Of a stretch of DNA of 36,840 nt, positions 29,139 to 36,840 are shown in pieces. The DNA comes from Asterionellopsis glacialis. Taxonomy: Eukaryota; Bacillariophyta; Plagiogrammaphyceae; Rhaphoneidales; Asterionellopsidaceae. Under the pieces are notes generated by a model. That model was not told the origin of the DNA and did no database searches. It saw only the letters and a program-made list of their open reading frames with translations. The number at the start of each line of letters is the position of its first letter. The stretch's first letter is position 1. The stretch covers positions 1 to 36,840 of the forward strand of contig WKLE02006013.1 in the NCBI GenBank assembly GCA_014885115.2, written 5' to 3'. Both the position numbers and the translations under genes were made by a program.

Positions 29139-31736
29139 CTATCTTTTATTAGAAGCAGCTTCGCATAGTACTGTATCATCACATTGATAATCAAGTTCTT
29201 TGTAATCCATAAATCGTTGTTTTGGTTCATAACCAAATTCTTTTAAAGCTTCCATACCTTCTTGTTCAAATTTCTTTAAAATATGCGGTTTGCCTTGTAA
29301 AACTGTCATCCATTTACCATAACGTTTTTCAACTGCTTGATGAGGCTCAATTATTTCCCTACGGTCACGTCTTCGATTATGACGACGATTATGGTTACTA
29401 CGTTTACCAACATTATGATGGTCACTACGTTTTGTTCCATCGCCACCACCGCCACCAACTTGATTCTTCTTTCTCTTACCTTGGAGATTTTGTTTGTATT
29501 GATTATATTGTTGTGGATTTCGGCCATCATCATTACCACTGCCACCACCACCATCGAACATTCTATCACCTCTATTCACCCATCCATCATGAACTCTTTG
29601 AGCTATTTCCTTTATATTACGATGATGACGTCCTTGTCCACGGTGGTGTCCTGCATTAGCCTTATTGTCCTTATGGTCATCATTGGATACCACCATACGA
29701 TTCGATTCATGTATTGCATCCAAATTTGCTTGTCTAAATTGACCTCTTTTACGTTTCATATTTGATTCGGATTCTTCCTCCATTACTTCCTCTTCTTCTT
29801 CTCTCTCATGCCGTTGGGGTGGTTTAGGTCGCATGTTTGGTATTCGGCGTTGTTTATTTTTCCAAAGACCATTATTAACAATAAAGTCTGTAGCACCTGA
29901 ATCATCTAGTCGACGTCGGTTGTCTTGACGAAAGTTACGCTTCTCATTGTGTTGTCTTACATTTCTACCAACTCTTTGAGCAATTTTACGCATCCGCTCA
30001 TCGCGGATACTTTTAATTTCTTCATACCTATCAGATGCTGTTGTTCTGGAAGACGGATTTTCTTCATCACTCTGCTCTTGATGATTCATAGGATGATTTT
30101 GATGTTTTTTCATAAATCGTTTCAACCGTTGTTCTGATTCACCGGCTGTTTGTTTAAAGGCACGTATCATTCCGAAATCTTGAAAAAATTTACCAATTCC
30201 ACCACCATCAGCATCACGAGGAGGAAGTTCTCCTCTTCCACCTCGTCGTAATCGTCCAGGAAAACCTCCACCAAAACCACCATGTCCAGGACCTTGTTGT
30301 TGTCCCATATTTGCCGATCGACCCATATCAGCTAATGCTGTTTGACTCATGCAACATATTTCTTTTAATGTTTTAGGTGATCCAATAAATTCACCCAATT
30401 GGTACAAAGCTTCAAATTTTTTACGTGGATGAAGTAAATCTTCTGTACGTACCACAATGTACGACAAATCCTTCCCATTAGCATTTTGTCGTACATATTT
30501 TAGGACATCCATATTCCAATCATTCCATAATTGCATTGCTTGTACATTCATGGCTATTACATCATTGTTCCGTTTCTTCTTTTTCTGTATAGTATCATCT
30601 TTGGGTTCGTCTTCCTTTTCTTTTTGAGCAGTGGTCTCGTTCTTATTAGCAGCTTTGAACCACTCCTTTAATTTTTTTTCTCGCTGTTCACTATCTGCAT
30701 AGGATGATTCATAATATTTTTGAACAGGGCTTTGATTCGACGATAAGGCAACATCACGTCCATCACGTACCACATGAACATATTTGATTGGACCATAAAC
30801 TTGTTGTAACAATGGTAATAACACCATAGTGATGGGTGCCTTGAATCCGTACGATACAGATGTTGCCAATGGCATATGCTGATCCTTGGCACGATCTAAC
30901 AATCGTTGATATCGTTGTTCCATACTACGCTTCAATTTACCCAATTCTTCTAGACTTGTGGATTGGACATGCGGTGGTAAATTCGTAAAGTTATAGTTCG
31001 CCGAATGAGTTGCATTCAATACCATGTTAGCCAAGGGTGGCCATCCATCTTGGTTAAACATTTTCTTCCCATGTACATCCATAGTATCTTGATCATCGAC
31101 AATCATGGGGACACCTAATTTACCCAAAACAGGTACAAAGGCACGTGTTCCACTACCATCTGTGCCCCCAACGACAATAATTGGTTTACGATTCATGGGC
31201 ATCCGTTTTCTAGAAAAATAATTATCTAAAGGTTTGGTACTGGAGGGATCGAATGTATCATAATCGTCATCTTCAATTATCAATTGTTGTTTTGGTACAG
31301 GGTTATTTTTATCAGCATCATCGAACATCAGTTTTTGTTCTGTTTCATGGACCATTTGGTCTTCCATTTGTACTAAATCATCGTCACCTGTAAAAATAGA
31401 TGTCCAGAATCGTCCTTCAAATAATACATCATATCCAAAATTATATAAGTTTTCCATAAGCGGTCCATGTTCTTTCGACCAATCTTCAAGACGCAATTGA
31501 TTCGAAAATAAACCTAATGCAATTAAAGCCATAGTTTGAAAGAATACTAAAATCAATAATATATTAAAACATGAAACATAGTTTTTTTTGCCTCTCCGCC
31601 GATGACTTGAATTTTGTCGTCGTTTCGTTTTAGGCTTTTTTTGTTTGCTACTACTAAGGCTTATTGTATGTTTGCCATTATTGCTGGAATAGCTGTGATG
31701 ATCATGATGATTGTTTTTATAATGATAATCTGGCAT
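29139..31736 (-). CDS. Type II membrane sulfotransferase with large basic disordered insertion
   Basis: PAPS-dependent sulfotransferase-like protein, probably in the Golgi. Single exon, 865 residues. A basic, His/Ser-rich cytosolic tail is followed by one membrane helix (about 57-77, FNILLILVFFQTMALIALGL), a type II layout. The 5'-phosphosulfate-binding loop is IIVVGGTDGSGTRAF (186-200) and the 3'-phosphate motif is VHVVRDGRDVALSS (320-333), with Arg324 and Ser332 or 333 in the expected places. An acidic/basic segment (about 350-390) and a long Gly/Arg/Asn/His-rich region (about 475-790), including an RGG-like patch, interrupt or extend the catalytic fold. It closes with RYGKWMTVLQ and an EALKEFGYEP motif, typical of the end of these enzymes. 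Acceptor is unknown: carbohydrate or protein tyrosine are both possible. Confidence 0.82.
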   Translation of the reverse strand: MPDYHYKNNHHDHHSYSSNNGKHTISLSSSKQKKPKTKRRQNSSHRRRGKKNYVSCFNILLILVFFQTMALIALGLFSNQLRLEDWSKEHGPLMENLYNFGYDVLFEGRFWTSIFTGDDDLVQMEDQMVHETEQKLMFDDADKNNPVPKQQLIIEDDDYDTFDPSSTKPLDNYFSRKRMPMNRKPIIVVGGTDGSGTRAFVPVLGKLGVPMIVDDQDTMDVHGKKMFNQDGWPPLANMVLNATHSANYNFTNLPPHVQSTSLEELGKLKRSMEQRYQRLLDRAKDQHMPLATSVSYGFKAPITMVLLPLLQQVYGPIKYVHVVRDGRDVALSSNQSPVQKYYESSYADSEQREKKLKEWFKAANKNETTAQKEKEDEPKDDTIQKKKKRNNDVIAMNVQAMQLWNDWNMDVLKYVRQNANGKDLSYIVVRTEDLLHPRKKFEALYQLGEFIGSPKTLKEICCMSQTALADMGRSANMGQQQGPGHGGFGGGFPGRLRRGGRGELPPRDADGGGIGKFFQDFGMIRAFKQTAGESEQRLKRFMKKHQNHPMNHQEQSDEENPSSRTTASDRYEEIKSIRDERMRKIAQRVGRNVRQHNEKRNFRQDNRRRLDDSGATDFIVNNGLWKNKQRRIPNMRPKPPQRHEREEEEEVMEEESESNMKRKRGQFRQANLDAIHESNRMVVSNDDHKDNKANAGHHRGQGRHHRNIKEIAQRVHDGWVNRGDRMFDGGGGSGNDDGRNPQQYNQYKQNLQGKRKKNQVGGGGGDGTKRSDHHNVGKRSNHNRRHNRRRDRREIIEPHQAVEKRYGKWMTVLQGKPHILKKFEQEGMEALKEFGYEPKQRFMDYKELDYQCDDTVLCEAASNKR

Positions 31737-32820
31737 TTTATCCTGTGTTTTGAATCACTGATTTTGGTAATGTTGTGTCAATAGATGACAACACAACGCA
31801 AGTCGATAACAGCATGCAACAACTGAACTTCTCCCCTTGGACATGAAAAAAACCAAAAAATCTAGCCGTGTGTTCTTTTGTACAAGTACTGGTGTTATTG
31901 TGCTTTGATTTTACCTGGTACAGCACAGATAAGGAGATGGTTGTACGTATTTATAAATTTGTCGATAGAGCCGTTGTCTTGTAATGGAACTCTATCATAT
32001 CGTACTGTCTCTACTTCTATCTACCACAGCCAGTACCTGGTAACTTGCAACATACCTGGTAGCAGTTGTTCATACTCGGTACGTCGCCTTTACTAGTTGT
32101 CGATTTACATACATTTATCCAGAATGTAGAACCAATACAAGGTGGATATAAGAATGGATACTTTTTTATCATTGGTTCCCGCCGACCGTTACTGCATTCG
32201 TACACCTGACTCGGGATTCCCGATGCTCTCAAACGAGAGTATGTAGATCTCCTATTTCATAAGTCCTACATACGTGATTCGTATTATTTAGGTACATCAA
32301 GTATCTGTGAGTACGGTATATTATGTACTTTAAAAATACTCAAGAATAGGAATCCTACCAGGTACCAGGTATGAATGTAGGTACGAGTACACTAGACAAG
32401 AAGTTCCAAATGACGGTACAAGGCCAGGCCATATAGGTACTTGTTTTTTTTCCTACATGCTCACTGTAGATGCTACGTCGTCCTACTCTCCAAAATATAT
32501 TTCGATTATTTGTACTGGTGTTTACGTCTCAGTACACGCTGTACGGACATTATGTTGGCCACTTTTCTCTTTCAGGGTCTTCCCATCAAGTTTCTTTTCC
32601 CCTTGTTTCCTGTTTACTTCCTCGTGCTTTCTCAGAATTTCGTACGCAAGTAGAAGTACTGACTGTAAGAACGGTGATGACTGATGACGCAAGTGGCGTT
32701 TCGGCCTCGTTCCAAGCTGATGAATGATAATCCTGCCTACCCGAACATCTTGGACACAGCTCACTTACAAATAATATAAAAAAACAAACTGGCGACTTTT
32801 TCACGTATGACAAGAGAGAA
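31737..32820. promoter_or_regulatory. Divergent intergenic region with TACCWGGTA motifs
   Basis: These 1,084 bp lie between the divergent sulfotransferase and SET-protein genes. Exact nonamers lie at 31912, 32034, 32053 and as an overlapping pair at 32356-32371. Several overlapping small ORFs (32441-32764, both strands) have no recognised content and are left out. Confidence 0.5.
31912..32371. repeat. Cluster of five TACCWGGTA palindromes
   Basis: Copies start at 31912, 32034, 32053, 32356 and 32363. The last two overlap by two bases, as at 13605, giving TACCAGGTACCAGGTA. Confidence 0.85.
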
Positions 32821-34095
32821 ATGACGACTTGGACAAGAATAATTCTTCTTTCCTTAGTGTGCTTCCAACAGAAACCTTCATCACCATTATTGTTATTTGT
32901 GGCCGATGCATTTGTAATCCAGAATGAAAGTACTAAAAAGCACCTTCAAACATCATTACCAACGACAACGACAACGACAACGACAGTGGCAAACAATCTT
33001 CTCTGTATAACAAATTGTAAAAATGTTGGTAGTCATACACGTACTGCCCAACAAGAAGCTTTTTCAAACCGTAAAACTTCTCTTTTTGTTTCGACGCACG
33101 ACAGAAGTAGTACGACCGATGACCAACCACAACAAGAACAGTACCCCACAACAAATAATAACGACAGTGAAGATAATGGCGGACCACAAACTAATTTAAG
33201 TTTTATGCAACAAAGTCGATTAGATTCAGCCATGTCAGATGCACTATTTCGAACAAATTTACTCATGGAGAATCCAGAATGTATTAATACTCGTAGACAG
33301 AGTCCTGACAATGAGCAAGAGGACGACGATAGTAACAACAATGATATGAGTGTCATACGGAATTTGTTACGACATTGTCAAGATTCTGTATATGTATCCA
33401 AGTCAACTATACCTAATGCTGGTCAAGGTTTGTTTGCAAAACAAGATTTATCACCAGGTAGTATAGTATCATTTTACCCTGTTCATGCTGTAGGGGTTAA
33501 TTTGATAAATAATGGTGCAGCCTTTACTGTCACACTGAATGAAGAAGATCAAGAGTACTTTGAAGCGAATACAAATGGTGATAATTATTTGTTATATCTC
33601 ATGGGTAATCGACCAATGAGTTCGACAGATAAAACTATATTAGCTGAAGTAGAAGGCCAACCATTTATCAATGTGAATCCTACAAAGAACAATAATAAGG
33701 ATAGTAATAGTGACAGCAGTTGGTTATGCCATTTTATTAATGATGGTGCCATAATATCAGAGAATACAGAAAGGGGTGTTGTTGAATATTATGAATCAAC
33801 ATTTCAAAGGCAAAACTGTGTCTTATTACCCTTTGGACCATCGCCACTCTGTGTCGCTACAACTACGAAAGCCATATCCAAAGGTGAAGAATTATTTGTG
33901 AGTTACGGATATTCCTATTGGTTGGATGCCCTTGTTGGAGACACAGACAAGGAAAAATGGACAGAAAAGACAGATGCGATTCGAGCTCTTGAATACAACA
34001 TGTTTGAAATAATTATGGATGGCATTGAATATATTCACGAAGAGTATTCTAAAGAGGATACAGCATTACATTCACTATTTAATAATTTAGATTAA
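32821..34095 (+). CDS. SET-domain protein with plastid-type bipartite presequence
   Basis: Probable protein lysine methyltransferase using S-adenosylmethionine. Single exon, 424 residues. The N-terminus is a signal peptide (hydrophobic 8-15 and 22-29) ending ADA-F with Phe31, the diatom plastid-import motif. A Thr/Gln/Asn-rich region follows. The SET domain runs about 190-368: NAGQGLFAKQDLSPGSIV (198-215, the opening strand motif), WLCHFINDGA (300-309, in place of the usual NHS-type pocket) and KGEELFVSYGYSYWL (353-367, the closing GEEL...YG.YW motif). The C-terminal tail is short and helical. Plastid methyltransferases acting on Rubisco or aldolase are a known precedent, but this protein lacks an obvious Rubisco-LSMT substrate domain, so the target is unknown. 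Confidence 0.75.
   Translation: MTTWTRIILLSLVCFQQKPSSPLLLFVADAFVIQNESTKKHLQTSLPTTTTTTTTVANNLLCITNCKNVGSHTRTAQQEAFSNRKTSLFVSTHDRSSTTDDQPQQEQYPTTNNNDSEDNGGPQTNLSFMQQSRLDSAMSDALFRTNLLMENPECINTRRQSPDNEQEDDDSNNNDMSVIRNLLRHCQDSVYVSKSTIPNAGQGLFAKQDLSPGSIVSFYPVHAVGVNLINNGAAFTVTLNEEDQEYFEANTNGDNYLLYLMGNRPMSSTDKTILAEVEGQPFINVNPTKNNNKDSNSDSSWLCHFINDGAIISENTERGVVEYYESTFQRQNCVLLPFGPSPLCVATTTKAISKGEELFVSYGYSYWLDALVGDTDKEKWTEKTDAIRALEYNMFEIIMDGIEYIHEEYSKEDTALHSLFNNLD
32957..32986. repeat. ACG/ACA triplet repeat coding a Thr tract
   Basis: Imperfect ACGACA/ACAACG triplets encode a run of threonines just after the predicted signal peptide of the SET protein. Thr-rich stretches are normal in diatom transit peptides. 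Confidence 0.8.
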
Positions 34096-34975
34096 AAATG
34101 ACATAAAACATGTAATTGAAAAAAAGAAGTTTGCAGATGCTCCTTACAGATTTATTAAATTAAAAACGAACTCACCCATTAGTTACCATGAACGAAGGCA
34201 CCAATGCAAATCGTCGATGGCGATTGCTCTAGCAAGGAAAACTCTCAAGTGGCACGAGATGATATTTTTAATAGTTCCTCCTCAGTAATCCTAGAACCTT
34301 AGTTAGGGCTAGTGTTTATTCCCAACACCAGTACCGTACCAGGGTCACGGTAAGTACTATGAGTACCAGGTAGGGATAGACTAAGACTATCAACAAATGG
34401 TCTCCTCTTACCAGGTAGCCTTTGGACTAGTAAGTAAGTACCTGGTAGGACCTAGTACCATCAGAACTAGTCCAACGTCTGCTCATCTGTAACGAAAACT
34501 GGAAACTAGGATTCATAACTGGTACTCTGGAGTACTTCGTAATTAAACTCTAGGAGTAGTTGAGTGACGTACCAGGTACGGTAGGAAAGGAAGCAGCTTT
34601 GATGGGAACGTTGAGAGGAGAGGGACAGACCGAAGGTCATAGTCTAGTAGAATAAACATAGTTTTAGGAATAGGTTTATTATACCCGCTCCTGGGACGCT
34701 GACAGGTTATAAGCACCTCTAAAGCTTCCCCTGCGACACCAGTGTAGACCCATTGTCATCACAAGAGTAAGAGTGAGACAAAGACGGGTAATAGCGCCTT
34801 CCTCTGTTCCCTCAGACAGTACCATCGTCAAGAAACAGCGGAACCGCCATTTTCTTACTCGCCGAACCCACTCACAAAAGTCTACGTCACCCGTAGCTTT
34901 GATACTGCTCTCTACGGGAGGACACCTAGGCGACGTCACCAAAACTCGGTAACGAACTCGATCTAGATCCGCACC
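34096..34975. other. Repeat-rich region before a gag-like ORF, possible LTR/leader
   Basis: These 880 bp contain four TACCWGGTA palindromes and AGGACCTAG words (34364-34578). From about 34680 the DNA shifts to higher GC. If the following ORF belongs to an LTR element, the 5' LTR and leader should lie here. I could not identify LTR ends or a tRNA primer-binding site, and the partner LTR would be outside the window. Confidence 0.4.
34364..34578. repeat. Cluster of four TACCWGGTA palindromes
   Basis: Exact copies start at 34364, 34409, 34439 and 34570, with near-matches such as GTACCGTACCAGGG upstream (34331). Confidence 0.85.
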
Positions 34976-36840
34976 ATGAGCAAACCTGGCCAGAAGACCG
35001 TCACGACCACCCATGATCGGGAATCTCTAGGACCACCCCTATTGGAACACCTAATCAAATATGTCGAACAGTACTCAGGTACCACGGTACTTCCCACCAG
35101 ATACCAACACAAATTCAACTATTTGAAGACGAATCAGCTACCCAAATGGCGAAAATCACCGCATAAGAACACCGCCGAAATGCTGGCGGCGGCTAAGACC
35201 CTTCGCATTCCTGGTGTACAACGAGATCTGTCTGGTCTAACATACACGTTGAAGCGCACCGTCCCCTCTGACGACTCCAAAGAACCTCAACAGAGCACGA
35301 CGCCTCAACGCACCACCATGGCGACCGCAGAACTGCCACCTACCGACAACATGAAAAACAGATTAACGGCCCCGGCATCTCCCAAGACTCCGGATAACTG
35401 CCCGAAAATGGCCCGCTCGCCCAAGACCGCAACCATGGCAGACGATGATCCTCAACCACCACCGACGCCCAGACACCAAACCAACCCGAATTTGGCTCAT
35501 CTTCAAATACCGAATCAGAACTCTATCGAGGGGACTGAGGAACACGAACCGAGCTCACTCCGGGATTCACCTTCTGTTCATGCTCAACCGGAGCCGCCCG
35601 ACCCCTGGCAAGAACATGAGAAAACGCTTCAGGCCCACGATGCAACGCGAACTACACCAACGGACCACATGCCACCACGGCAGGATACAGTTACTCTCCC
35701 GTCCCATACTGAGAAAACATCAACAACAGAGGACCATCTTGCACTCCACATATTAAAACAAGACATGGAAGACCTCAAGAACACATGGGCACGAGAGATT
35801 GCAGCGTTGCACCAGATGGAACAGCAACGTAAGCATGCGGAAGAGGACATTCGCACATCCATCCGACTTTTGCAAAACCACATACCCGATGATAATGCTT
35901 CTACCAAGTTCACCACATTGGAACATGATATTCGGAATAACGACAAACTAGTAAAAATCCAAGCAGAAACTATTTCGAGACATGAAGAATTAATTACCCA
36001 ATTACGCAAAACTAATGATAATCAACAAACAGAAATTGCTCAACTAGGTACACAGGTCCTTGAAAATAAAAGACGTATCACCACAGATGATACCAGTCTT
36101 CATACCATTACCACGGAAACTAATGCACATAAAAAGAGACTTCTCACCATTGACACGCACATCCATCAGATGCAATCTGATATCCGTACATTATCAGAAA
36201 CAGAACATCGTCAGACCTTAGATCTGAATAACCAAGGAGGAAGGGTCCAAGAACTTATGGAACGGGTCATTCAAATCGAAAAGAAACCTACCACAATCCT
36301 TCAAGATAAAATGCGTCATCTAAATAACAAAGTTGATGATATTCTTAAGAATCTGGGCACGGAAAACAACTCTATCACAGACTATGTCAACCAACACCTT
36401 AACACCCTCACTTCTAAGATGGACGACTACTATAATCAAATAGACGAGAAAGTGCGCGACATTACTCATCAACTGGACGTGGATGCTGACGCATGCATCA
36501 ACGACATTCAGGCCCACGCCGACGACGTGCGGGATTTGGCAAAACAAGCCATGGACGCGATTCAACCGTCCACAAAACCTCAACCGATCTCCGAACCAAT
36601 GCCAAAACACAGCAAACCACCATCGGTCACACCAGTCAATCCGTACACATCACCAACCAACCCACCCAATCAACCATCCACACCGCGATACAAGAATCTG
36701 TACGCCCAGAGCGCAAGCCGTAATTTGAACCACCACCAATGCAATGATATACATCATCAAGACACAACGGTTCCGCCCCCCTCCCATAATTCCATGCACT
36801 CCCAACCACATGGTACTAACTACTATCAAGAAAAGGCGTT
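34976..36840 (+). CDS. Gag-like coiled-coil ORF of a probable retroelement, partial
   Basis: An uninterrupted frame from ATG 34976 to the right edge, at least 621 codons, with no stop and no intron. Its start, MSKPGQKTVTTT, is followed by a basic segment (about residues 20-90, with YQHKFNYLKTNQLPKWRKSP). Next come a Pro/Thr/Gln-rich linker (about 95-255), a long coiled coil (about 260-530) and a second Pro/Asn/His-rich part (about 540-621). Codon choice is C- and A-rich and unlike the neighbouring genes, and upstream GC also rises. Architecture and composition suggest the gag part of an LTR retrotransposon (copia-like elements are abundant in diatoms). However, no zinc knuckle, protease, integrase or reverse transcriptase lies in the window to prove it. 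A host coiled-coil gene is the alternative. Confidence 0.45.
   Translation, partial: MSKPGQKTVTTTHDRESLGPPLLEHLIKYVEQYSGTTVLPTRYQHKFNYLKTNQLPKWRKSPHKNTAEMLAAAKTLRIPGVQRDLSGLTYTLKRTVPSDDSKEPQQSTTPQRTTMATAELPPTDNMKNRLTAPASPKTPDNCPKMARSPKTATMADDDPQPPPTPRHQTNPNLAHLQIPNQNSIEGTEEHEPSSLRDSPSVHAQPEPPDPWQEHEKTLQAHDATRTTPTDHMPPRQDTVTLPSHTEKTSTTEDHLALHILKQDMEDLKNTWAREIAALHQMEQQRKHAEEDIRTSIRLLQNHIPDDNASTKFTTLEHDIRNNDKLVKIQAETISRHEELITQLRKTNDNQQTEIAQLGTQVLENKRRITTDDTSLHTITTETNAHKKRLLTIDTHIHQMQSDIRTLSETEHRQTLDLNNQGGRVQELMERVIQIEKKPTTILQDKMRHLNNKVDDILKNLGTENNSITDYVNQHLNTLTSKMDDYYNQIDEKVRDITHQLDVDADACINDIQAHADDVRDLAKQAMDAIQPSTKPQPISEPMPKHSKPPSVTPVNPYTSPTNPPNQPSTPRYKNLYAQSASRNLNHHQCNDIHHQDTTVPPPSHNSMHSQPHGTNYYQEKA

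Noticed and set aside
34260..34975. 5' LTR and tRNA primer-binding site for the right-edge element
   Set aside because: No convincing TG...CA ends or sequence complementary to a tRNA 3' end was found, and the second LTR lies outside the window.
34679..36610. Several minus-strand ORFs inside and before the gag-like region
   Set aside because: They are short, interrupted by stops between them, and antisense to one continuous 621-codon frame.

Overview
The window looks like nuclear DNA of a photosynthetic stramenopile, most likely a diatom. The case rests on four observations. Two proteins (DapA and a SET-domain protein) start with a signal peptide ending in a diatom-type plastid-import motif with Phe at the predicted cleavage point (CG-F and ADA-F). 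Introns are mostly short (about 97-220 bp) with GT-AG ends. The gene families fit: an HSF, a CRAL-TRIO-like protein, a type II sulfotransferase and a phytase-like/MFS protein. The intergenic DNA is AT-rich. The species is not identified.

Layout, left to right. (1) <1-4450, minus: a CENP-E/kinesin-7-like motor with a very long coiled-coil tail running off the left edge. (2) 5217-6260, plus: plastid-targeted DapA (lysine pathway), head-to-head with the kinesin. (3) 7188-8397, minus: a two-exon CRAL-TRIO/Sec14-like protein. (4) 8398-9947: a gene-free, repeat-rich stretch. (5) 9948-12173, minus: a Trs65-like TRAPP trafficking subunit. (6) 13846-16864, plus: a heat-shock-factor-type transcription factor whose DNA-binding domain is split by a 1.15 kb intron. 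(7) 17477-21755, minus: a 1393-residue protein joining a phytase-like domain, an SLC43-like MFS transporter and an aldonolactone-oxidase-like flavoprotein domain. (8) 22822-24570, plus: a free-standing paralogue of that oxidase domain, divergently arranged. (9) 25708-27018, plus: a PH domain joined to a plant 'pathogen-related' NTF2/SnoaL-like domain. (10) 27932-28847, plus: RPB5. (11) 29139-31736, minus: a membrane-anchored sulfotransferase. (12) 32821-34095, plus: a SET-domain protein with plastid-type presequence. (13) 34976->36840, plus: a long C-rich coiled-coil ORF, probably gag of a retroelement, running off the right edge.

The most unusual item is the phytase/MFS/oxidase fusion beside its free oxidase paralogue. 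The free enzyme keeps the family's key residues: His in the FAD motif, the E-x-R pair and HWxK. The fused copy has lost or changed all three while keeping the fold, and it also lacks the two introns found in the free gene. This suggests duplication, fusion to a transporter, and a shift from catalysis to another role, perhaps sensing or regulation. A second notable signal is a palindromic nonamer, TACCWGGTA. I found 19 copies by eye, all in intergenic DNA.

Exon boundaries were set by eye from GT-AG signals, reading-frame continuity and family motifs. Names depend on motif recognition, not database searches.
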